Of a stretch of DNA of 64,000 bases, positions 34,339 through 42,688 are shown one piece after another. Under the pieces are notes generated by a model. That model made no database searches and was not told the origin of the DNA. It saw only the letters and a list, made by a program, of their open reading frames with translations. The position numbers and the translations under genes are program-made. How positions within the stretch are numbered: position 1 is the stretch's first letter; each line of letters starts with the position of its first letter. This DNA comes from Pseudomonas sp. SG20056 (GTDB lineage: Bacteria; Pseudomonadota; Gammaproteobacteria; Pseudomonadales; Pseudomonadaceae), in contig NZ_CP134499.1 in NCBI RefSeq assembly GCF_031764535.1, positions 1,674,001 through 1,738,000 of the forward strand. The letters run 5' to 3'.

Positions 34339-36240
34339 TTACTCCGTGGGGTGCAGTTCTATGGCCACCGCAAAGCCTGCCAGGCGTTGGGTGACGGCGT
34401 CGGCCAGCGCTGCCTGATCCTTGGGCAGGTAAATGTGGGCGACCTGACCGCGTTTGTCGTCGCTCTGCACTTCCACGCGCAGGCGTGCATCCAGCTCAGC
34501 CAGTGCAGCCTGGTAGACGCGTGCAATGGCATCGAAGCGCAGCGCCGGTTTGAAGGTTTTACCCACAGCGGTCAGCGGAATGGCGTCGATAATCCAGGCG
34601 TCCTTGGGGATCGCCGCGCGTTCGGGGATGTGTTCGGCAGCATGGGCCAGCAATTCGGCTTCGCTAACCTGGGCGCCGGGCTTGAGTTGCACGTAGACCA
34701 CTGGCAGCTCGCCGGCTTTTTCATCGGGCTTGCCGACTGCGGCGGCCATCGCTACGGCGGGGTGCTTGTGCAGCGCTTCTTCGATCATCTGCGGGTCGAT
34801 ATTGTGGCCGCCACGGATGATCAGGTCCTTGCTGCGCCCGGTCAGCCAGATATAGCCGTCGGCGTCCACGCGGCCCAGGTCGCCGGTATTGAACCAGTCG
34901 CCGTCGATCCAGATGCCGGCGTTCTTGCTGCTCTGCAGGTAACCCTTGAACACCGTGGCGCCACGGATGCACAGGTTGCCGATTTCATTGCGGCCGGCCT
35001 CTCTTAGGTAGTTGCCCTGTTCGTCGAGCACTTTGATTGCCACTTCGCAATACGGCATCGGCAGGCCGATGGAGCCGGGGCGGCGTTCACCGGCAGGCGG
35101 GTTGGCGCAGCTGCCGCAGGTGCCTTCGGTAAGGCCGTAGCCTTCGATCAGGGTCAGTCCGGTTTTGCTTTCGAACTGGCGAATAAGCTCTACCGGCATC
35201 GGTGCGGCGCCGCACAGCGCGTATTTCAGCGAGCTGAGGTCATGGCCTTCGCTCGGAACCTGCAGCAGACCGGCGTAGATGGTCGGCACGCCGCTGAAGA
35301 AACTGACCTTGTGGTGTTCGATGATTTTCCAGAAATTGCTGATCAGGTTGGGGTTGCGGTACCCCTGCGGCGTGGCCAGCAGCACTTCGGCGCCGCCGAT
35401 GAAAGCAGTCAGACCTGTAACAATCACCCCGTTGACGTGAAACAGCGGCAGACCGCAGAGGGTGACATCGCCCGGTTCGAAGCCAGTGACCAGGTTCATG
35501 CTGTAAGCCATAGCCACTTCGTTACCGTGGCTGTGCGGCGCGAGTTTCGGCGTGCCGGTGGTGCCGCCGGTGTGGAAGTAGCTGGCAATGTCGTCAGGTG
35601 CGATGACTCGGCCGCTTTCCAGGTGATCATCCGGGCAGGCTGCGATCAGCTCATCGAAATCCAGCACGCCGTCCGGCAATGGCCCGCGCTGCGCCTTGAT
35701 GGCGGTGCGCTGTGGTTCTGGCAGCAGATTGGCCATGTCCACACAGATAATTGCCTTGAGCGCTGGCAGTTGCTCGCGCAGGCCTTCGACCTTGGCCCAC
35801 AGGTCGGTACCGGGGAAGGGTGCGAGGGTCACCAGCAGCTCGGAGTCCGAGGCCTGGATCAGCTCGGCGATATGTTCCGGGTCGAGCAGCGGATTGATCG
35901 CATTGACGATCCCGGCCGCTTCGCCGCCCCAGATGGTGAAGTGGGTGTGCGGCAGGTTGGGCAGCAGAAACGACACCGCCTTGCCTGGGCGCAGGCCCAG
36001 GCGGTGGAAGGCGTTGGCGGTCTGGGTGATCTTACCTAGCAGTTGCCCATAACTGAGGCGGTAAGCCGCCTCATCTGCCGTGCCCTGGAGGATAAACGAG
36101 AGTGCCGGGGCATCCGCTTGCCGCGCTGCGCTGCGGCGGATCAGCTCATAGGTACTGGCCGGCAGGTCGCGCTCGGCCAGTGGGGTTTGCTCAATCAGCT
36201 GGATATCACGCAGGGTCTTGATCGCAGGGATGGCAGGCAT
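34339..36240 (-). CDS. Acyl-CoA synthetase-like AMP-binding enzyme
   Basis: A 633-residue adenylate-forming enzyme starting at ATG 36240 (MPAIPAIKTLRD); the longer upstream reading is out of character. Core motifs are SYFHTGGTTGTPKLAPHSHG (P-loop A3), YGLTEGTCGS (A5), GDLGRVDADGYIWLTGRSKDLIIRGGHNI (A7-A8) and the C-terminal Lys region TAVGKTFKPALR (A10). It should activate a carboxylic acid, probably a fatty acid, to a CoA thioester via acyl-AMP. The order rhlB / acyl-CoA ligase / carboxylesterase / amino-acid-binding protein is a familiar Pseudomonas neighbourhood. Confidence 0.88.
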   Translation of the reverse strand: MPAIPAIKTLRDIQLIEQTPLAERDLPASTYELIRRSAARQADAPALSFILQGTADEAAYRLSYGQLLGKITQTANAFHRLGLRPGKAVSFLLPNLPHTHFTIWGGEAAGIVNAINPLLDPEHIAELIQASDSELLVTLAPFPGTDLWAKVEGLREQLPALKAIICVDMANLLPEPQRTAIKAQRGPLPDGVLDFDELIAACPDDHLESGRVIAPDDIASYFHTGGTTGTPKLAPHSHGNEVAMAYSMNLVTGFEPGDVTLCGLPLFHVNGVIVTGLTAFIGGAEVLLATPQGYRNPNLISNFWKIIEHHKVSFFSGVPTIYAGLLQVPSEGHDLSSLKYALCGAAPMPVELIRQFESKTGLTLIEGYGLTEGTCGSCANPPAGERRPGSIGLPMPYCEVAIKVLDEQGNYLREAGRNEIGNLCIRGATVFKGYLQSSKNAGIWIDGDWFNTGDLGRVDADGYIWLTGRSKDLIIRGGHNIDPQMIEEALHKHPAVAMAAAVGKPDEKAGELPVVYVQLKPGAQVSEAELLAHAAEHIPERAAIPKDAWIIDAIPLTAVGKTFKPALRFDAIARVYQAALAELDARLRVEVQSDDKRGQVAHIYLPKDQAALADAVTQRLAGFAVAIELHPTE

Positions 36241-36262
36241 AGATGTTTTCGCTCGCAGGCAG

Positions 36263-37400
<1,138 letters not shown>

Positions 37401-38429
37401 ATGAAGATGGTGAAATCCACATTGGCAGTACTGACCACCGCCGCTGTTCTCGGTGTCAGCAGTTTTGCTCAAGCAGGCGCTACTCTGGACGCGATCCAGA
37501 AGAAAGGTTTCGTACAGTGCGGTATCAGCGATGGTCTGCCTGGCTTCTCCTACGCCGATGAGAAGGGTAACTACCTGGGTCTCGACGTTGACGTATGCCG
37601 CGCAGTTGCTGCCGCGGTATTTGGTGACGCTACCAAGGTCAAGTACAGCCCGCTGACCGCCAAGGAGCGCTTCACTGCGCTGCAGTCGGGCGAAGTCGAC
37701 ATCCTCTCGCGTAACACCACCTGGACCAGCTCGCGCGATGCCGGCCTGGGTCTGAACTTTGCCGGCGTGAACTACTACGACGGTCAAGGCTTCCTGGTTA
37801 ACAAGAAACTCGGCGTTTCCAGCGCTAAAGAACTCGACGGCGCAACTGTCTGCATCCAGGCAGGTACCACCACCGAGCTGAACCTCTCCGACTACTTCCG
37901 CGCCAACAGCCTGAAGTACACCCCGATCACTTACGACACCTCTGACGAGAGCGCCAAATCGGTTGAAGCGGGCCGTTGCGACGTGCTGACTTCCGACCAG
38001 TCGCAGCTGTACGCACAGCGCATCAAGCTGGCTGATCCGGACTCCTATGTGGTACTGCCGGAAGTGATCTCGAAAGAGCCACTGGGCCCGGTCGTACGCC
38101 AGGGTGACGAAGAGTGGTTCGATATCGTGCGCTGGTCGCTCTACGCGATGGTCAACGCTGAAGAACTGGGCGTGACTTCGGCCAACGTTGAAGAGCAGGC
38201 CAAGTCCACCAAGAACCCCGACGTAGCACGTCTGCTCGGTGCTGAAGGTGAGTTCGGCAAAGATCTGAAACTGCCGAAAGACTGGGCTGTACAGATCGTC
38301 AAGCAAGTGGGCAACTACGGTGAGAGCTTTGAGCGCAACGTCGGTACCGGCAGCGAGCTGAAGATCGAACGTGGCCTCAACGCCCTGTGGAACAAAGGTG
38401 GTCTGCAGTACGCACCGCCGGTGCGCTGA
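37401..38429 (+). CDS. aapJ: Amino-acid ABC transporter substrate-binding protein AapJ
   Basis: A 342-residue periplasmic binding protein. The signal peptide (MKMVKSTLAVLTTAAVLGVS, cleaved near AQAG) precedes a SBP_bac_3 domain with LDAIQKKGFVQCGISDGLPGF, YLGLDVDVCRAVAAAVFGDA, TSRDAGLGLNFAGVNYYDGQGF and a long C-terminal part ending ALWNKGGLQYAPPVR. It fits the general L-amino acid (Aap) system of Rhizobium and Pseudomonas rather than a single-substrate transporter. It is the first gene of the operon and is separated from aapQ by a strong hairpin. An upstream start at 37353 would spoil the signal. Confidence 0.94.
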   Translation: MKMVKSTLAVLTTAAVLGVSSFAQAGATLDAIQKKGFVQCGISDGLPGFSYADEKGNYLGLDVDVCRAVAAAVFGDATKVKYSPLTAKERFTALQSGEVDILSRNTTWTSSRDAGLGLNFAGVNYYDGQGFLVNKKLGVSSAKELDGATVCIQAGTTTELNLSDYFRANSLKYTPITYDTSDESAKSVEAGRCDVLTSDQSQLYAQRIKLADPDSYVVLPEVISKEPLGPVVRQGDEEWFDIVRWSLYAMVNAEELGVTSANVEEQAKSTKNPDVARLLGAEGEFGKDLKLPKDWAVQIVKQVGNYGESFERNVGTGSELKIERGLNALWNKGGLQYAPPVR

Positions 38430-38482
38430 CCGTCCGCTGCCAGTCGCTCGTCCTGAGTGGCTGGCATTGTTCTGATTGATGT

Positions 38483-38517
38483 GAACCTCATGCCCGCTGA
38501 TGCGGGCATGAGGGTTC
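38483..38517 (+). promoter_or_regulatory. Intercistronic stem-loop between aapJ and aapQ
   Basis: A 15-bp stem (GAACCTCATGCCCGC with GCGGGCATGAGGGTTC, one bulged base) and a 4-nt loop lie 54 nt after aapJ's stop. No T tract follows, so it more likely stabilises the aapJ mRNA than ends transcription. Confidence 0.75.
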
Positions 38518-38530
38518 CAAGAGGGCTTCT

Positions 38531-39715
38531 ATGCAAACCACTGCAAATGTCCCGCGCCCCGGTGGATCGGTCTGGACCGACCCCAAGGCGCGTGCCTGGC
38601 TATTTCAAATTCTTGCCGTTATCGCCGTTGTGGCGCTCGGCTGGTTTCTGTTTGACAACACCCAGACCAACCTGGAAAAACGCGGGATCACCTCCGGTTT
38701 TTCCTTTCTCAATAACAGCGCCGGTTTTGGCATTGCCCAGCACCTGATCGACTACGACGAAAGCAACTCCTATGGGCGTGTTTTCGTGGTGGGTTTGCTC
38801 AACACCTTGTTGGTGTCGGTGATTGGTATTGTTCTGGCGACGTTGTTGGGCTTTCTGCTGGGTGTGGCGCGTCTGTCGCCGAACTGGCTGGTCAGCAAGC
38901 TGGCCACCGTGTACATCGAGACGTTCCGCAATATCCCGCCGCTGCTGCAGATTTTCTTCTGGTATTTCGCCGTCATGCTCTCCCTGCCAGGACCGCGGCA
39001 GAGCATGGGCATTGGTGAAACCTTTTTCCTCAACAGCCGTGGCCTGTATATGCCGGCCCCAAGTCCGACGGACAGCTTCAGCCTGTTTGCTGGTGCGGTG
39101 ATCGTCGCAATCATCGGCGTGGTGCTGCTGGCGCGCTGGTCGAAGGCGCGCTTTGAGGCCACTGGCAAATATTTCCCGGTGTCTCTGGGGGCTGTGCCGC
39201 TGTTGCTGGTCTTGCCTGGTCTGGCTGTGCTGTTGGGCGGTAATCCGCTGCAGTGGAGCGTGCCGGAGCTGACGGGCTTCAACTTCCGTGGCGGCTGGGT
39301 GCTGATCCCTGAACTGATGGCCCTGACCCTGGCGTTGACCATCTACACCGCAGCCTTTATCGCCGAGAACGTGCGTTCCGGGATCATGGCGGTCAGCCAC
39401 GGGCAGACCGAAGCGGCGCGCTCTCTGGGTCTCCCCGCAGGCAAGACCTTGCGTCTGGTGATCATTCCGCAGGCGCTGCGGGTGATCATTCCGCCGTTGA
39501 CCAGCCAATACCTCAACCTGGCGAAGAATTCCTCGCTGGCCGCCGGTATCGGTTATCCGGACATGGTCTCGCTGTTCGCCGGTACGGTACTCAACCAGAC
39601 CGGGCAAGCGATCGAGGTGATTGCCATCACCATGAGTGTGTACCTGGCGATCAGTATCAGCATTTCCATGCTGATGAACTGGTACAACAAGCGCATTGCG
39701 CTGATCGAGCGGTAA
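38531..39715 (+). CDS. aapQ: Aap amino-acid transporter permease AapQ
   Basis: A 394-residue inner-membrane permease. It has the BPD_transp_1 domain with about eight helices and the conserved EAA loop EAARSLGLPAGKTLRLVIIPQALRVIIPPLTSQ near residues 300-330. The N-terminus has an extra helix with WLFQILAVIAVVALGWFL. AapQ has an internal periplasmic-size extension compared with short permeases, as in the Rhizobium system. AapQ and AapM form the heterodimeric channel with AapP as ATPase. Confidence 0.94.
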   Translation: MQTTANVPRPGGSVWTDPKARAWLFQILAVIAVVALGWFLFDNTQTNLEKRGITSGFSFLNNSAGFGIAQHLIDYDESNSYGRVFVVGLLNTLLVSVIGIVLATLLGFLLGVARLSPNWLVSKLATVYIETFRNIPPLLQIFFWYFAVMLSLPGPRQSMGIGETFFLNSRGLYMPAPSPTDSFSLFAGAVIVAIIGVVLLARWSKARFEATGKYFPVSLGAVPLLLVLPGLAVLLGGNPLQWSVPELTGFNFRGGWVLIPELMALTLALTIYTAAFIAENVRSGIMAVSHGQTEAARSLGLPAGKTLRLVIIPQALRVIIPPLTSQYLNLAKNSSLAAGIGYPDMVSLFAGTVLNQTGQAIEVIAITMSVYLAISISISMLMNWYNKRIALIER

Positions 39716-39724
39716 GGGGCAGCC

Positions 39725-40822
39725 ATGCAAACTCATACGTTCAAACCTGATCTACCGCCACCCGCACTCAGCGTCGGTGTGCTCGGTTGGTTGCGCGCCA
39801 ACCTGTTCTCCAGCTGGTTCAACACCCTGCTGACGCTGTTCGCTGCGTATCTGGTGTGGCTGATTATGCCGCCGTTGATTCAGTGGGCCTTTATCGATGC
39901 GGACTGGACCGGTACTACCCGTGCCGACTGCACCAGTGGCGGGGCCTGCTGGGTGTTTGTGCAGCAGCGCTTCGGTCAGTTCATGTACGGTTTCTACCCG
40001 AGTGAACTGCGCTGGCGCGTTGACCTGACTCTGTGGCTGGCGATCATCGGTGCTGCACCGCTGTTCGTGCCGCAGATGCCGCGCAAGGCCTTATATGGTC
40101 TGGCTTTCCTGGTGGTGTATCCGCTGCTGGCCTTCTGGCTGCTGCACGGTGGCTTTGGCGGCATGTCGACTATACCGACCAGCCAGTGGGGCGGCCTGAT
40201 GCTGACCCTGGTGATCGCCGCTGTGGGTATTGCCGGCGCCTTGCCGCTGGGCATTCTGCTGGCGCTGGGACGCCGTTCGGATATGCCGGCGATTCGGGTG
40301 ATCTGCGTGACCTTTATCGAGTTCTGGCGCGGGGTGCCGTTGATCACCGTGCTGTTTATGTCCTCGGTAATGTTGCCGCTGTTCCTGCCTGAGGGCCTGA
40401 GCTTCGACAAGCTGATGCGTGCACTGATCGGGGTGATCCTGTTCCAGTCGGCCTATATCGCTGAAGTGGTGCGTGGTGGTCTGCAGGCGATTCCCAAAGG
40501 TCAGTACGAGGCCGCTGCGGCCATGGGCCTGGGCTACTGGCGGATGATGGGCCTGGTGATTCTGCCGCAAGCTCTGAAGCTGGTTATCCCGGGCATCGTC
40601 AACACCTTTATTGCGCTGTTCAAGGACACCAGCCTGGTGATCATCATCGGCCTGTTCGACCTGCTCAACAGCATCAAGCAAGCCACCACCGATCCGGCTT
40701 GGCTGGGCATGGCCACTGAAGGCTATGTGTTCGCCGCGCTGATTTTCTGGATTTTCTGTTTTGGTATGTCCCGCTACTCCCAACATCTGGAGCGCAAGCT
40801 GGACACCGGCCACAAGCGTTAG
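39725..40822 (+). CDS. aapM: Aap amino-acid transporter permease AapM
   Basis: A 365-residue permease with BPD_transp_1. It has an N-terminal helix with LFAAYLVWLIMPPL, a Cys-containing loop ADCTSGGACWVF, the FIEFWRGVPLITVLFMSSVMLPLF segment and the EAA loop YEAAAAMGLGYWRMMGLVILPQALKLVIPG. It starts 9 bp after aapQ with a GGGGC(A) leader, consistent with operon translation. Confidence 0.94.
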   Translation: MQTHTFKPDLPPPALSVGVLGWLRANLFSSWFNTLLTLFAAYLVWLIMPPLIQWAFIDADWTGTTRADCTSGGACWVFVQQRFGQFMYGFYPSELRWRVDLTLWLAIIGAAPLFVPQMPRKALYGLAFLVVYPLLAFWLLHGGFGGMSTIPTSQWGGLMLTLVIAAVGIAGALPLGILLALGRRSDMPAIRVICVTFIEFWRGVPLITVLFMSSVMLPLFLPEGLSFDKLMRALIGVILFQSAYIAEVVRGGLQAIPKGQYEAAAAMGLGYWRMMGLVILPQALKLVIPGIVNTFIALFKDTSLVIIIGLFDLLNSIKQATTDPAWLGMATEGYVFAALIFWIFCFGMSRYSQHLERKLDTGHKR

Positions 40823-40832
40823 GAGCTAACCC

Positions 40833-41597
40833 ATGAGTGAAGCAAACAAACAGCCTGCGCCTGCTGACGGCATGATCCAGATGCAGGGCGTGCACAAATG
40901 GTACGGTCAGTTCCATGTGCTCAAAGACATCAACCTGAATGTGCAGGCCGGTGAGCGTATCGTGTTGTGCGGGCCGTCCGGCTCGGGCAAATCGACCACC
41001 ATCCGCTGCCTCAACCGTCTGGAAGAACACCAGCAGGGGCGCATCGTTGTTGATGGCACCGAGCTGACCCACGACCTCAAGCACATCGAAGCGGTGCGTC
41101 GTGAAGTCGGCATGGTGTTCCAGCACTTCAACCTGTTCCCGCACCTGACCGTGCTGCAGAACTGCACCCTGGCACCGATGTGGGTGCGCAAGATGCCCAA
41201 GCGTCAGGCGGAAGAGATTGCCATGCACTTTCTCGAGCGTGTGCGCATTCCTGAGCAGGCCAACAAGTACCCAGGCCAGCTCTCTGGCGGCCAGCAGCAG
41301 CGTGTGGCAATTGCCCGTGCGCTGTGCATGAAGCCCAAGATCATGCTGTTCGACGAGCCGACCTCGGCCCTCGATCCGGAAATGGTCAAGGAAGTGCTGG
41401 ATACCATGATTGGCCTGGCTGAAGACGGCATGACCATGCTCTGCGTAACCCACGAAATGGGCTTTGCCCGCACCGTGGCGAACCGGGTGATCTTTATGGA
41501 CAAGGGCGAGATCGTAGAACAGAACGAGCCTAACGCCTTCTTCACCAATCCGCAGAACGAGCGCACCAAGCTGTTCCTCAGCCAGATCATTCACTGA
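40833..41597 (+). CDS. aapP: Aap amino-acid transporter ATPase AapP
   Basis: A 254-residue ABC ATPase: Walker [11 protein letters not shown]-loop [11 protein letters not shown], signature [15 protein letters not shown], Walker [15 protein letters not shown] and H-loop VTHEMGFA. It belongs to the polar amino acid (GlnQ/HisP) class and energises uptake through AapQM. It starts 10 bp after aapM with AGGAGC, and a strong terminator follows. Confidence 0.96.
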   Translation: MSEANKQPAPADGMIQMQGVHKWYGQFHVLKDINLNVQAGERIVLCGPSGSGKSTTIRCLNRLEEHQQGRIVVDGTELTHDLKHIEAVRREVGMVFQHFNLFPHLTVLQNCTLAPMWVRKMPKRQAEEIAMHFLERVRIPEQANKYPGQLSGGQQQRVAIARALCMKPKIMLFDEPTSALDPEMVKEVLDTMIGLAEDGMTMLCVTHEMGFARTVANRVIFMDKGEIVEQNEPNAFFTNPQNERTKLFLSQIIH

Positions 41598-41612
41598 GTT
41601 CCAGCCGCAACA

Positions 41613-41642
41613 AAAAAGGGAGCCTTTGGGCTCCCTTTTTAT
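41613..41642 (+). terminator. Terminator of the aapJQMP operon
   Basis: Stem AAAAGGGAGCC/GGCTCCCTTTT with loop TTTG and T tract, 16 bp after aapP's stop; symmetrical enough to work both ways. Confidence 0.93.
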
Positions 41643-41662
41643 TTGTGCATGGTTTGTGCGCT

Positions 41663-41785
41663 TAGAGTCTGTTTCGGGTCCCGTGAGCTGGAGCAAAACA
41701 AGGCGCTACGTTAGTAACAACCTGCCGCTGTTACTGCGTTGTAACGCAGTTTTGCCGACGCGCAGCAGATCCGAGACGGGCTCTT
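41663..41785. repeat. Intergenic inverted-terminal repeat element, copy 2
   Basis: About 120 bp with imperfect inverted ends (TAGAGTCTGTTTCGG and CCGAGACGGGCTCTT) and interior similar to copy 1, including GAGCTGGAGCAAAACAAGGCG-like and CCGACGCGCAGCAGATCC. The 3' end overlaps the stop of the META-domain gene by about 2 bp. Confidence 0.6.
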
Positions 41786-42188
41786 ATTTGCTCTCAGGCC
41801 ATAGGCGCAATGGCTTGCCTTCGGCGGGCCACAGTTGCAGCTGCTCGGTGGCGGAGAAATCCCAGCGCTTTACCGTGCTCAGGCTGTCGAGAAAGCGCGC
41901 TTCCTGCTCCATCAAGGCTGGGGCGCACATCTTGCGGGTGCTGCCGGCGGCGCTGAAGCTCAGCTTGTCGCCCTCCAGGGTGTAGCTGGCAAACCAGTGG
42001 TTGCAGCCGGCGTTGCCATAGGCGCGGCCGTCGTCGCCGAGGGTGATGGTCAGGTGGCTGCGGTCGATCAGTGGACGTTCGCCGATCCATTCCACCCGGT
42101 AGCTGTGCTCGGTTTCCAGCTGTGGCGCGGATGTGGCGCAGCCTACGAGGCCGGCAGCCAGCAGGCTGATAGTCAGTACGCGTTTCAT
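41784..42188 (-). CDS. META/HslJ-like lipoprotein
   Basis: A 134-residue protein starting at ATG 42188 with AAGGAGG ribosome-binding site and signal ending LVGC (Cys17), a lipobox. The mature part has a META-like domain (YRVEWIGERPLIDRSHLTI, GRAYGNAGCNHWFASYTLEG, TRKMCAPALMEQEARFLDSL), the usual metal- or heat-stress-induced fold of HslJ. It overlaps the next gene's end by 4 bp, so the two are translated together. Confidence 0.88.
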   Translation of the reverse strand: MKRVLTISLLAAGLVGCATSAPQLETEHSYRVEWIGERPLIDRSHLTITLGDDGRAYGNAGCNHWFASYTLEGDKLSFSAAGSTRKMCAPALMEQEARFLDSLSTVKRWDFSATEQLQLWPAEGKPLRLWPESK

Positions 42189-42625
42189 ATAGCCTCCTTG
42201 TTGATGCATTTCGGGCACAGGTGCTTGGCGTTTTTCGACTGCCAGCCCAGTTCCTTGATTCGCGCTTCGGCAGCTGGCGCCTGGGCTTTTTTGCCGAGTG
42301 CGGCGTCGACGGCAAACTCGAAGTCCAGCTGCGCATCGCAGCTGTCGCAGTTGGCCTGCCAATTGAAGATCGCCAGCTCCTTGAACGCCGGGCCGGTGGC
42401 CACCGCCACCCACTGGCCACGCGGGTTGATCAGATGACGAACCTTGTCGGCCTGCAGGCGCATCGACAATTCGCGGCTACCTTTGAGGGTGACCAGCAGG
42501 GTGTCGCCGCTCTGGATCGAACCGCCATTACCGGTGACCTGGTAACGGCCCGGCGCCAAAGCACGGCATTCAATCAGGGTGTGTTCTGGGTTGAGCAGGT
42601 TGTAGCGAAAATCGTGTTCAGCCAT
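42185..42625 (-). CDS. Zinc-ribbon-containing protein, function unknown
   Basis: From ATG 42625 the product is 146 residues. The N-terminal half (HDFRYNLLNPEHTLIECRAL, GSIQSGDTLLVTLKG) is beta-rich. The C-terminal half has CDSC (in ANCDSCDAQLDF) and CPKC (in AKHLCPKCINK), a likely four-Cys zinc site, separated by an alpha-helical linker. An earlier start at 42646 is possible. It overlaps the META-domain gene by 4 bp (ATGA), an operon. Function unknown. Confidence 0.72.
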   Translation of the reverse strand: MAEHDFRYNLLNPEHTLIECRALAPGRYQVTGNGGSIQSGDTLLVTLKGSRELSMRLQADKVRHLINPRGQWVAVATGPAFKELAIFNWQANCDSCDAQLDFEFAVDAALGKKAQAPAAEARIKELGWQSKNAKHLCPKCINKEAI

Positions 42626-42688
42626 GGAGCCTCCAAATAGGCGCAAATGCTACCACGCAGCCGCTATTGGCTGCGTTGGCCTGCTGCT

